DNA of 64,000 nt, from assembly GCA_023014485.1 (NCBI GenBank), contig JAJOZX010009481.1, forward strand, positions 1 through 64,000, in the 5' to 3' direction. The DNA is from Bathynomus jamesi (Eukaryota > Arthropoda > Malacostraca > Isopoda > Cirolanidae). Every line of letters starts with the position of its first letter. The first letter of the stretch is position 1. Under the pieces are notes generated by a model. It searched no databases. It saw only the letters and a list, made by a program, of their open reading frames with translations, and was not told the DNA's origin. The position numbers were made by a program, and so were the translations under genes. Positions 10,942 to 21,530 of this stretch are shown one piece after another.

Positions 10942-10986
10942 ATATATATAATATATATATATATATATAATATATATATATATAAT
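10625..10986. repeat. Composite (TA)n microsatellite
   Basis: About 360 bases of TA repeats with TG interruptions (ATGTATATATATA units). It separates two TA-targeting elements. Tyr/Ile-rich frames here are not genes. Confidence 0.95.
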
Positions 10987-10988
10987 AT

Positions 10989-12503
10989 CGGGTGGTCCGA
11001 AAAAAGACGCATTTTTTAAAAATTAATATCTCAGTAACCCCCTTCCTTATCATGACAATTTTTATATGCAAGATACTTTCAAACTTCTTTTTTTGAATGC
11101 AAGAAACTGAATTCTGATATCTTTTATAGTTTTCTCGCAATTAACAAAAGTAACAACATGGTCAAAAAAAACAAAAATCGCAATATAGATAATATCCGTT
11201 TTTTTATACGATATCATTTTTATACGATATCATGCGATATTTTTGCAAGTTATTACAAAACTCTACAGGAATGAACAAGTCAAATTGTGGATATTTTTAT
11301 TTTTTAACAATTCGTCAGTACCCTTAATGATGTTGTCAGAGGAAGATCGTATTCTCATTAAAAATTGTTACTGTGAAAAAGGATGGAAGACTGGAAGGTT
11401 ATTGCAAGAGTTTCCCGGCAAAAAGTGGAAAAGGCGTGCAGTGGAAAGACTCTTAAAGAAGATTCGCGAATCGGGAAGTACTGCCAGAAAACCAGGAAGC
11501 GGTAGACCTAAAACAGCTTCGGTTCCAGAAAATGTGGATTACATCAACGATAAATAGTATCTTCTAGAAAAAGTGATACTGTTAAGGATAAAAGAAAAAC
11601 AAGGTGCAGAAAGTTACTTGATAATTTCTCTGTCGTTGATATTAAAAGATAGTCTTCACGGATGAAAAAGATTTCACTCTAGAAATTCCGCGAAACCATC
11701 AAAATGATGATGTCTACGGGCGTGGTAAAAAGTGTGACATTTCAATAAACAGATTGTATCATGAAACGTCAAGATTCTCCAAAAAGGTTATGATATCTGC
11801 AGGGCTCTCTTGGAATGGCAAGACAGATGTTCATTTTATTGAAACTGAAAAGACAAAGGTGAATTCTGCAAATTACATTGAACTTTTAAGAACAAAATTG
11901 TTGCCGGATTGTCGTCGCCTGTATCAAGAAAATGATTTCATATTTCAACAAGATGGAGCACCGTCGCATACAAGCTACGCCACACAGTCGTTTCTGATTA
12001 GCAATACACCAAAATTAATAACGAAAAATGAGTGGCCACCACAAAGCCCAGATTGTAATCCTATGGACTACTCAATTTGGGAGTTACTAAAAGAGAAGGT
12101 TTACCGAGGTCGACGAGAAAAATTCACCGAATCAGAATTAAAAAGTAAAATACTTGAATCTTGGCAAGAAATTGGCATTAATGAAGTAAGAAGTATTATT
12201 TTTGTGTGAAGGAAAAGACTTAGATTAGTGTGTCAACAGAGTGGTGGTTCAATCGATCATTTACTGTAAATTAATTAGTTAAATTTCTGATTAAATTTTT
12301 CCTTTCTCATGATATTCGTTTTTTTGACGCATGTTGTTACTTTTGTTAATTGCGAGAAAACTATAAAAGATATCAGAATTCCGTTTCTTGCATTCAAAAA
12401 AAGAAGTTTGAAAGTATCTTGCATATAAAAATTGTCATGATAAGGAAGGGGGTTACTGAGATATTAATTTTTAAAAAATGCGTCATTTTTTTCGGACCAC
12501 CCG
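10989..12503 (+). mobile_element. Mariner-superfamily transposon with ~170-bp inverted repeats
   Basis: Left end CGGGTGGTCCGAAAAAAG with the inverted partner ending TTTTTTCGGACCACCCG, both next to TA. The inverted repeats extend about 170 bases and end at an ACATG/CATGT pair, unusually long for mariner. It carries an internally deleted transposase. Confidence 0.9.
11327..12209 (+). pseudogene. Mariner-type transposase (DD37D spacing), internally deleted
   Basis: The first frame starts at ATG 11327: LSEEDRILIKNCYCEKGW and RKPGSGRPKTASVPENVD are the paired helix-turn-helix and GRPK hook. After a stop near 11557 a deletion removes the linker. VFTDEKDF near 11655 holds the first Asp. The last frame has FQQDGAPSHTS (second Asp) and PPQSPDCNPMDYSIW. 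The second and third Asp are separated by 37 residues, the spacing of the DD37D (maT-like) mariner clade. The C-terminus runs to SWQEIGINEVRS. Confidence 0.85.
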
Positions 12504-12505
12504 AT

Positions 12506-12540
12506 ATATTATATATATAATGTATATATATAATATATAT

Positions 12541-12635
<95 letters not shown>

Positions 12636-12976
12636 GTATATGTTATATATATATATGTGTATATGTATATATATATGTGTATATGTATATATATATGTGT
12701 ATATGTATATATATATGTGTATATGTATATGTGTATATGTATGTGTATATGTATATGTATATATATGTATATGTATATATATGTATATATTATATATATA
12801 TATGTATATATAATGTATATATATATATGTATATAATATAGTATATATAATATATTTATATATATATATATATTATTTATTTATATGTGTATATATATAT
12901 TTATTTATTTATATATGTGTATATATATATTTATTATTTATATATGTATATATATATATTTATTTATTTATATACA
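12506..12976. repeat. (TA)n and 30-bp minisatellite, left block
   Basis: TA/TG microsatellite passing near 12850 into units with TTTATTTATTTATATATGTG. This is the left part of the array into which the Tc1 element inserted. Confidence 0.9.
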
Positions 12977-13107
12977 TACTGGCCAAATTATTAGGAATTT
13001 TTTAAAAATTTCATTTTTTGGTATAAAATGTTAAATTAAACCAATTTTAAACGTTGAAAAGTTATTTATTTCTACACAAGAATACATGGTCATTATTTAG
13101 CAATAGT

Positions 13108-14298
13108 TTAGTACTTAGTTTGACCCCCCTTAGCTGCCTTAAGGGCTGCGACACGCTTCGGCATGCCATGAATCAATTTTTTGCATAATTCCTTAATACG
13201 TGTAGAGTGAAACCAGACTTGAATAAGTCGCTCTATGAGTTGGTGTTTTGTTGTTATCGGCGTTTCATGGATTACGTCCTTTAAAATACACCATAAACTT
13301 TCGATTGGGTTCATGTCTGGAGAATTTCCAGCCCATGGGAGCAACCGAACACTATTTTCATGACACCATTTTTTAACCGACTTTGCCGTGTGGCATGGAG
13401 CTTACCATACCATTCCCTTATTTGAGGCAGTAGACGTCTTCTTAGTACTTCTATATACTTGACTTGGTTCATATTCCCCTCAACAATGCTCAAACGACTA
13501 GTTCCATGCACAGAAATTGCTCCCCAAACCATGATCTTTTGTGGAAATTTCACAGTTTTCATCAGACACTCAGGCAAAAATTCTTCTCCAGGCCTCCTTC
13601 TTACACTTTGAACACGATCGTCAAGCACGGCAATCGTTGACTCATCGGAGAACACCACCTGCAATCAAAGAAAGCCCTGTGAAAGAGTCAGTGCATAGCG
13701 TATGAAGTACAGCTAAAACGAAGTACAGTATGACTTGCTGCTTTACAGATATTTTTACTGCAGTTTTATCACGTACTGTAAATACACTTCTATGCATACT
13801 GTATTTACTGTATTAACATTCTATTTAATGTTAAATATTATTCTTACCTGTTCCCAATCCTCACTAGTCCAGTTAATGTGTTCCTTTGCCCATGCAAAAC
13901 GTGCCTTCTTCATAGCCTAAGTGAGCCTGGGCTTCTTCCTTGGGCGGTAGGCTTTGAAGCCGGCAGTTAGAAGCCTCCTGTTGACTGTTCTACGACTAAT
14001 ATTGATGCCATCAGCCGCTAGACTACTGGAAATGTTTTTGCAAGTAGCTCTTCTATTTCTAAGAGACAAAATTGCAATCTGTCTATCAGTTCTTGGAGTC
14101 GTTACCCTTTTTCTGCCGCATCTTCCAACCCTTTTGGGCCTACATTTTCTCCAAATACCATTTTTTTCTTAATACGAAGTACTGACTGTGGTGAAACATG
14201 GAGTTTGGCAGCGATTTCCTTTTGTTTAAATGTAGAAGAAGTTAATAAAACCTGTATTTGCCCAATTTTCCTGGACTCAAGTCATTCTTTCGCCCCAT
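13108..14298 (-). pseudogene. Tc1-like transposase with a spliceosomal intron
   Basis: ATG at 14298 (MGRKNDLSPGKLGKY), then helix-turn-helix (EIAAKLHVSPQSVLRI), a GRCGRKRVTTPR hook and FAWAKEHINWTSEDWEQ. A 189-bp intron (13659-13847) follows, then VVFSDEST (first Asp), KIMVWGAIS, and LLPWAGNSPDMNPIESLW holding the catalytic Glu. Spacing from the expected second Asp to Glu is 34, as in Tc1. The second Asp codon itself is lost: the region reads GMVW-stop-APCHTA. A stop before AMKKAR and two frameshifts also disable it. Confidence 0.85.
13659..13847 (-). other. Intron inside the Tc1 transposase gene
   Basis: On the minus strand the donor is CAG|GTAAGAATAA and the acceptor TTTGATTGCAG|GTGG. Removing these 189 bases joins EDWEQ to VVFSDES in phase 0, exactly across the conserved first-Asp motif. 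Most arthropod Tc1-like genes are intronless. Confidence 0.75.
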
Positions 14299-14689
14299 TT
14301 TCAAATTCACTTAAAAACTGTAACAAAATAATTGCCGAAATTGGGTAAATACACTATTTAAATTAAACGGTAGTTACAATGACACGTAAAAGAAAGAGAA
14401 ACACACCCGCATCGCACGACAACCAAACGACAACTGACGAACAAACACGCTTCGTTCGACTAAAGAATTATGCAAAAAATTGATTCATGGCATGCCGAAG
14501 CGTGTCGCAGCCATTATGGCAGCTAAGGTGGGTCAAACTAAGTACTAAACTATTGCTAAATAATGACCATGTATTCTTGTGTAGAAATAAATAACTTTTC
14601 AACGTTTAAAATTGGTTTAATTTAACATTTTATACCAAAAAATGAAATTTAAAAAAAATTCCTAATAATTTGGCCAGTACTGTATGTGT

Positions 14690-14773
14690 ATATATATATT
14701 TATTTATTTATATATGTGTATATATATATTTATTTATTTATATGTGTATATATATATTTATTTATTTATATAT
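14690..14773. repeat. 30-bp minisatellite, middle block
   Basis: Three units of the TTTATTTATTTATATATGTG type lie between the Tc1 right end and a partial Tc1 copy. Confidence 0.85.
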
Positions 14774-14957
14774 GTATAAAATGTTAAATTAAACCAATTT
14801 TAAACGTTGAAAAGTTATTTATTTCTACACAAGAATACATGGTCATTATTTAGCAATAGTTTAGTACTTAGTTTGACCCCCCTTAGCTGCCTTAAGGGCT
14901 GCGACACGCTTCGGCATGCCATGAATCAATTTTTTGCATAATTCCTTAATACGTGTA
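14774..14957 (-). repeat. 184-bp duplicate of the Tc1 left end
   Basis: This block equals 13021-13204 over its whole length, including the last ~30 codons of the transposase, in the same orientation. It is flanked on both sides by minisatellite. The junction words (TGTA/GTGTA) are shared by donor and minisatellite, so it looks like a copy made by template switching or gene conversion, not a transposition. Confidence 0.85.
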
Positions 14958-15507
14958 TATATATATATATTTATTTATTTATATGTGTATATATATATTT
15001 ATTTATTTATATATGTGTATATATATATTTATTTATTTATATATGTGTGTATATATATATTTATTTATTTATATATGTGTATATATATATTTATTTATTT
15101 ATATATGTGTATATATATATTTTTTTATTTATATATGTGTATATATATATTTATTTATTTATATATGTGTATATATATATTTATTTATTTATATATGTGT
15201 ATATATATATTTATTTATTTGTGTATATATATATTTATTTATTTATATATGTGTATATATATATTTTTTATTTATATATGTGTATATATATTTTATTTAT
15301 TTATATATGTGTATATATATTTTATTTATTTATATATGTGTATATATATTTATTTATTTATATATGTGTATATATATATTTATTTATTTATATATGTGTA
15401 TATATATATTTTTATTTATTTATATATGTGTATATATATATTTATTTATTTATATGTGTATATATATATTTTTTTGTGTATATATATATTTTTTATTTAT
15501 ATGTGTA

Positions 15508-15544
<37 letters not shown>

Positions 15545-15628
15545 TTATTTATTTATATTTTGTGTGTATATATATATATATATATATGTATACATATATA
15601 TTTATTTATTTAAATGTGTATATATATA
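14958..15628. repeat. 30-bp minisatellite array
   Basis: About 22 units with a consensus containing GTGTATATATATATTTATTT and TATTTATATAT. The period is exactly 30 bases over long stretches, with some shortened units near 15220-15340 and 15470-15500. Long Tyr/Ile/Phe-rich frames of over 200 codons are products of the period being a multiple of three and are not genes. Confidence 0.95.
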
Positions 15629-15630
15629 CA

Positions 15631-16326
<696 letters not shown>

Positions 16327-16337
16327 TATATATAATA

Positions 16338-17041
16338 CAGGGTGTACATAAAGTCAGGATCTATTTTTGTGAGGCACTTGGAAATTACAGTATATGGAAT
16401 TCAATCATAAAATGATAAAGTGGTAACATTTATTAAATAATTAAGAGTAGGATTCGACGTGACGCCCATCAGTATCTCTGCACAGCTCAAATCGTTCCGC
16501 AGCATTTCTAAACACATCCTGGAGCATTTGCGGGGTTATGTTATCTGCAGCAGTTCGTATACGTGTACGTAAGTTTTCAAGACTCGTAATCTTCGTCTGA
16601 TCCTATCCCCGTCGTCTGTCAACATGATGGTGCTCTTTGTCACTATGCCAAAATTGTTCAGGATTATCTAAATGGACGTTTTCCAAATCGCTGGATCGGA
16701 CGCGGAAGCAACAGACCTTGGCCAGCGAGATCACCGGATTTAACCCCTTTAGATTTCTTTGCATGGGGCTTTATCAAATCGCACGTCTATCAGACGAAGA
16801 TTACGAGTCTTGAAAACTTACGTATACGAACTGCTGCAGATAACATAACCCCGCAAATGCTCCAGAATGTGTTTAGAAATGCTGCGGAACGATTTGAGCT
16901 GTGCAGGGATACTGATGGGCGTCACGTCGAATCCTACTCTTAATTATTTAATAAATGTTACCACTTTATCATTTTATGATTGAATTCCATATAATTTCCA
17001 AGTGCTTCACAAAAATAGATCCTGACTTTATGTACACCCTG
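16338..17041 (+). mobile_element. Foldback DD41D-type mariner relative
   Basis: Termini CAGGGTGTACATAAAGTCAG and the inverted ACTTTATGTACACCCTG border it. The left ~260 bases are an inverted copy of the right ~260 bases, including the end of the transposase, leaving a central ~190-base single copy. Confidence 0.85.
16615..16943 (+). pseudogene. C-terminal half of a DD41D-type transposase
   Basis: Open frame with VCQHDGALCHYAK, RWIGRGSNRPWPARSPDLTP, LDFFAWGFIKSHVY and a tail ending RDTDGRHVESYS-stop. Between the Asp of QHDG and that of PLDFF there are 41 residues, as in the DD41D (rosa-like) group. The first catalytic Asp and N-terminus are absent. Related proteins occur at 35520 and 60855. 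Confidence 0.85.
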
Positions 17042-17330
17042 TATAAAAGAATAAAAACAATGATCACCGACCACGTCAACAGTATCAAGATTTAATATCA
17101 GACGTTTCGGAAGTTAAACTCCCGTCATCAGTAGCTAAAAACAATAAAAAGTAAAAAGAATATAAAACTGGTGAAAGGCTAGTTAGACAGGTAGATAATT
17201 AATTAATTTTAAAATACTTTCAACAGCACGTAAACAAGAATAAAATCACGATGACACTATTGTCAGGTGTTCAATTAAGTTTAATAATTAATTAAAAAAA
17301 ATCAAACAAAACTAAAGCAGATTGCAATAT
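17042..17330 (-). mobile_element. 3' remnant of a Penelope-like element
   Basis: Minus-strand sequence with GGAGTTTAACTTCCGAAACG followed by TCTGATATTAAATCTTG, the conserved 3' block of Penelope-like retroelements, repeated in variant form at 20222 and 21987. No coding sequence remains. Confidence 0.65.
17098..17132 (-). ncRNA. Hammerhead-ribozyme-like motif
   Basis: Minus strand: CTGATGA, then a CGGGAG/CTTCCG hairpin with a TTTAA loop, then GAAAC and GTC. These are the conserved hammerhead core elements (CUGAUGA, helix II, GAAA) known from Penelope-like elements. Helix III is minimal and helix I is not obvious, so activity is uncertain. Confidence 0.5.
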
Positions 17331-17337
17331 ATATATA

Positions 17338-17414
17338 CATATAATACACATATACATATAATACACATATACATATAATACACATATACATATGTATATG
17401 TAATATATATATCG
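17338..17414. repeat. TA/CATATACATATAATACA repeat
   Basis: Three units of ACACATATACATATAAT plus TA flanks. Confidence 0.85.
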
Positions 17415-18060
17415 GGCGGTATTATTGTTCCTCTTTATAAATCATTAGTTAGATCCCATTTGGAGTAGGCGATCCAATTTTGGAATCCGTATATGCGCAA
17501 AGATATAGACAAAATCGAACTAGTTCAAAGACGAGCAACTAAGGTGATTCCGTCGCTTAGGTCAAAGTTGTACGAGGATAGGCTTAAGGAGTTAAAATTG
17601 ACTACACTCGAGACTAGGAGGCTAAGGGGTGATCTAATCCAGGTTTTTAAAATTATGAATGTGTTCGATAACGTAAATAGAGATAGCTTTTTCAAAATAG
17701 CACAATATAGTAGAACTACAGTAGAAATAACGGGTGTAAGCTGACTAGTAGAAGGTTCGAGACAGCATTTGCCAAATACTTTTTTATGCATAGAATAGTA
17801 AATAGCTGGAATAGTTTGCCGGTAGAAGTAACTAGTAGCATGTCTATAAATATGTTTAAAAATCGATTAGATGCATATGTTGATAGATTGAGTATAGTTT
17901 AAGGTCGTAAAATTAAGGTTTTTGTGGTTCGGAACCCACGTAAAATTGTAAATCCCCTCCGCCACCACGGAGGACATGCGCAATACACAATTACATAAAT
18001 GGCTAGGTAGACCAGCCATGAGTGGATCCTAGGGTCTTTGTTGATCTGAAACATTACAAC
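17415..18060 (+). pseudogene. CR1-like LINE, 3' end
   Basis: Reverse transcriptase thumb/C-terminal region: IIVPLYKSLVRSHLE, then FWNPYMRKDIDKIELVQRRA, RLKELKLTTLETRRLRGDLI, and NSWNSLPVEVTSSM...RLDAYVDRL. A stop (instead of Tyr in LEYA) and later frame changes break it. The 3' region ends in repeated ATTACAACATTACTATTATT-like sequence, a usual CR1 tail. A longer copy of the same family is at 43590-45210. Confidence 0.85.
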
Positions 18061-18094
18061 ATTACTATTATTATGTATATATATCTTTCAACCT

Positions 18095-19200
18095 TTCAAA
18101 TGTTGCGTGCGATGATTCTTCATTTCACAAAGGTCAAGCTTGTCGCCCCGCCTCTCGAGTTGGCCTGGTGAAGTAGCGAGTTGGTTTCTTGTACTCTCCA
18201 CTTCACATAGCCAGGTACGCCCGGCTCATCGGGATTGTTCTGAGCCAGGCGTCTAATCTTCTTTTGAAGATGTCCACCGCAACACCACTCGTGTTCCTTA
18301 GGTCTTTGGGCAGCTGATTAAACAGTCTTGGTCCTCTCACAACAAAACTATTTTCTTTCAGGGTTAAGGATGTTCCCTGTCTAGCCTTTAATTTGGGAAC
18401 ACGACACAGTCTTCCTTTTCTAATTTCCACCGTTGTTTGGGGATTTACAGGGTTCAGAGTAAGATTATGGACTAGTTTCTCCATTATTTTCCAAGTGTAA
18501 TTAATGGTGTATCTCTCTCTCTCATCCTTTCCAGTGAGTATAGGTTTAGTTCGCTTAACTTTTCCCAGTAGTTTAGTTCTTTGCACCCTTTGATCTTGGC
18601 TGTGAAGCTTCTCTGAATCCCTTCTAGCTGTCTAATGTCTTCTTTTTAATATGGGGATGTTAGGACCGAGCAGTATTCCAGTTTGGGTATGATCATTGTT
18701 TTCAGTAGAAGAATCATTATATTTCTATCCCTTCGTTTAAAGGTTCTCAGTATCTGCCCAGTTATTCTCTTTGCTCTGTTTACTGCTATCTTATTTTGTG
18801 TTTCAAATTTCGCATCATCAGTCATTACAAGTCCTAAATCTTTTGTTTTAAAATTTCTCTGAATTTCCTGTCCATTTGTGGTATAGTATTCCATGGATTT
18901 TAGGTCCTCCCCTTTTTTCCGTACTGTAACAGTTGAAATTTCACAGTGTTAAACTTTTCATATTGTTGTCTTCCGTCCACTTGTAGATTCTGTTCATGTC
19001 TTTTTTGTAGATCCTATATCCTTTGGGTTTCTTTTTTTTCTATTGATCTTTGCGTCATCGGCAAAATATGTTACTGTGCTGTTTCTGGTAACGTCCTCGT
19101 GTATGCCAGTAGCATGATTATGAAGAGTAGTGAAGCTAATACTGTTTCTTGCGGTACTTGGCTGAGGACCTCTGATTTGGTAAAACTTTACAAGACACCC
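18095..19200 (-). pseudogene. LINE reverse transcriptase, C-terminal part (family 2)
   Basis: Minus strand fragments: IQRNFKTKDLGLVMTDDAKF, RAKRITGQILRTFKRRDRNI and MIIPKLEYC near 18650-18890. Then comes GKVKRTKPILTGKDERERYT, GRLCRVPKLKARQG, LFNQLPKDLRN and FKRRLDAWLRTIPMSR near 18200-18590. This is the DLG-x-M/IPKLEYC-type thumb of an APE LINE. The 3' end (CATTTCACAAAGGTCAAGCT on +) is shared with 54290-54400, where a fuller copy lies. Confidence 0.8.
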
Positions 19201-19217
19201 GCATTGCCATGAAACAT

Positions 19218-19763
19218 GCTACAGTAACGAAACATATTAATCGATAGAGCAGAAAAAATGGTATAAGCAGCTATGTATCATTTTGAAAATATTAGAAAAT
19301 AACAGTTATGACACTATGAAGATGTTACTCGGCCTATCATAGCTTACACCATTTGGATGTTTTCCGTTTCATGTACTGTTTCCGATTTGGTTGAAAAAAA
19401 ATATTTAATGTAGGTTAACTGAATGCCCGGTTTGGTCAACTGTATACTCTTGATGACTGGTAAGTTAAGTCGTGATATTTTCGTTAGTTTTAATGAAAAT
19501 ATCACAACTTAACCTAACCAATCGTCAAGGGTGTACAGTTGACCTAACCGAGCATTCAGTTAACCTACATTAAATAACTTATTTTCAACAAAATCGGAAA
19601 TAGTACATGAAACGGAAAAGATACAAATGGTGTAAGCTATGATAGGCCTAGTAACATCTTCATAGTGTCATAACTTTATTTTCTAATATTTTTAAAATGA
19701 TACATAGCTGCTTCCACCATTTTTTCTGCTCTATCAATTGATATATGTTTCGTTACTGTAGCA
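19218..19763. repeat. Foldback element, ~270-bp arms
   Basis: GCTACAGTAACGAAACATAT at the left is matched inverted by ATATGTTTCGTTACTGTAGC at the right. Inner segments (CTATCATAGCTTACACCATT, GTTAACTGAATGC, AAGTTGTGATATTTTC) also pair. The centre is near 19490. There is no coding sequence. Confidence 0.85.
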
Positions 19764-20140
19764 TTCGCTCAATAGTAACTTATGTTCAACACAAAATTTA
19801 AATATAGCTCCTTATCCTCAGAGCGAAACTTACCAAAAAACACAGAAACTGACATGTCACAACAATCCATCTTTACGCCTCAACAACAAAACACAAACTG
19901 ACCAGATCTGACCTAATAGAGTAATTGAACGGTGTGGCAAGTAAGGGGTTGCCAAATGTCGCTAGATATACCAATAATTGCTAAAAATATTGCCAGATGT
20001 CGCTAGATATATCTCACTGTCGCTAAATGTCGCTAAAAATGACATTGCTTCAAAGTATCATAACTTTGTTATTTTCTAATATTTTCAAAATGATACGCAG
20101 CTGCTTGCGTATTTGGTGTGTGTGTATATATATACTCTAT
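19764..20140. other. Unassigned; short TGTCGCTAGATATA repeats
   Basis: No gene. Around 19960-20040 the word TGTCGCTA(G/A)AT occurs four times, and 20040-20105 repeats part of the preceding foldback (ATTTTCTAATATTTTCAAAA). Confidence 0.4.
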
Positions 20141-20221
20141 AACTTGAGTGAAGGGTTTGTTCTTGGGCAACCGCAATTTAGTAAGGAATAAAAGGACGAG
20201 AAGGTGGTACATGTTTATCAG

Positions 20222-20255
20222 TCAGACGTTTCGGAAATTCAATTTCCATCAGTGC
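20222..20255 (-). ncRNA. Hammerhead-like motif, degenerate
   Basis: Minus strand CTGATGG, a GAAATT/AATTTC hairpin, then CGAAACGTC. The last core adenine of CTGATGA is G here, which should impair cleavage. Confidence 0.4.
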
Positions 20256-20539
20256 TAAAAATTAAAATGAAAAAAAGTGAACAAATATAGTAAATAAAAG
20301 ATTTTATACAATATACTTATGCAGTCCTATAATAATAATTTTAAGAAAATTACACGAAATGTAGAGAAGCAAGATAATGGCTAAAATGTAGAAAAATTGA
20401 AACACATCTCACCGGGTTATTATACGAGGGGGGGTGGGGATCTAATTGTGTAAAGGTTGGAAATGGTTGAATGTTGAAGTATCCATGTTAAAAGCCGAGG
20501 AGTGATAGCGGATTTCTTTTCAATGGTGGTTCAGAGGAA

Positions 20540-20850
20540 TTATTTAGCAATGTTTAAGTTGAAGGCAGAACCATAGTCGTTGAGGGTTGGTTTTGTACTA
20601 AGGATGTATAGGGATTCGAGGATGCGGAGGTCGGTTGGTTGGTATGCTGACTTGATAATTTTGAAATTGGTGGGGAGCAGTGGGTGATTGTGGAGGTGGC
20701 AATGATCTCTTATTGCTGAGTTTGATGGTTTGTTCAGAGGTTGTAATGTTCGGGTAGAGATGCCGCGATGTTCGTCCACTCTGTTTAATACTGGCGAATG
20801 GTGCTGCCAATATAACTCGCTTTGCAGTGAGTACAGTTGAAACGGTAGAC
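20540..20850 (-). pseudogene. GIY-YIG endonuclease domain of a Penelope-like element
   Basis: Minus strand: VYRFNCTHCKASYIGSTIR (Cys-x2-Cys next to the SYIG of GIY-YIG), then a shift/stop, VDEHRGISTRTLQP, SNSAIRDHCHLHNHPL, TDLRILESLYILSTKPTLND and FNLNIAK-stop. The Glu of LESLYI is the catalytic-type Glu of GIY-YIG nucleases. This domain makes the target nick in Penelope-like elements. It is broken by one stop or frame change between the Tyr-Ile-Gly part and the rest. Confidence 0.8.
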
Positions 20851-21030
20851 AGTGGACGAAACAATTGGCTGGTTTTTTTTTCTTTATGGTTGAGATACGA
20901 TTTAATAGTTATTATTGGTGAATACAAATTGAAGGTTAATTTGAAGGTAAAGAGGGGTGAGCAGGTGGTGAAGCTCTGATTGTATTTTGGAACTAATATA
21001 GTCGTAGTAGGGAAAAGTATTAGGTTCTTT

Positions 21031-21352
21031 TGCATTAACCTCCCAACACTAATTTTTTTATATAATGTTGGTTTGGTTATGGTACTTTATTTTCCTTCCA
21101 TTATAAAAAAAATTAGTGTTGGGATTAGGTTAGGTTAGGTTAAAAACAGCCCGCCGCAGGCGTTAGCCGGCTTGAAGTTAGGTTAGGTTAAGTATATTTA
21201 TTCATATAACTAGAAAATACCTTTCTTGCGATGTTGCGAGATATTACTGCTTTCATGCCCTTTCACGATTAAAAATTAAAAGTGTTTTGGTAACGTACTT
21301 TATTTTCCTTCCATTATAAAAAAAAAATTAGTGTTGGGAGGATAATGCAAAA
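21031..21352. repeat. Foldback repeat with CCTCCCAACACTAATTTTT ends
   Basis: The left boundary TTGCATTAACCTCCCAACAC is matched inverted by GTGTTGGGAGGATAATGCAA at the right. A third partial copy (…AAAATTAGTGTTGGGA) lies in the middle, followed by three TTAGG-type units and a GCCCGCCGCAGGCG block. It separates two Penelope-like copies facing apart. Confidence 0.6.
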
Positions 21353-21530
21353 GTACCAAGTATTATATATCTTTTTTAACAGTGTCTTTTAAGGGGAGGT
21401 TGATAAATGTTGTTGAGAAAATTTCTAGTTAGAGATTGTAGTAAATGTTTTGGGAAAGAGTTATTGATGCTGAAATTGTGAATGAATTCTATTTCGTTGT
21501 GGAAGAATAAGTAAGAGGAACAAATTTGAT

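Larger units (their letters stand above)
12977..14682 (-). mobile_element. Tc1-like transposon (DD34E type)
   Basis: The termini are TACTGGCCAAATTATTAGGA and its inverted partner (CCTAATAATTTGGCCAGTA), a Tc1-type end. The inverted repeats extend about 180 bases, to the end of the transposase gene. It lies within a 30-bp minisatellite, which continues on both sides. The transposase reads on the minus strand. Confidence 0.9.
20145..21030 (-). mobile_element. Penelope-like element, copy 1 (3' half)
   Basis: The minus strand contains the GIY-YIG endonuclease C-terminus (20540-20850), an AT-rich 3' region and a hammerhead-like block at 20222-20255. The reverse transcriptase part is absent; the element is 5' truncated near 21030, where a palindromic MITE begins. 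Confidence 0.75.

Noticed and set aside
10634..11019. Tyr/Ile-rich frames over TA repeats (also 3418-3612, 6096-6348, 12478-12841, 24289-24510)
   Set aside because: Pure (TA)n/(TG)n translation, not genes.
14690..15628. CRISPR-like array
   Set aside because: The direct repeats have no unique spacers, and the DNA is clearly eukaryotic.
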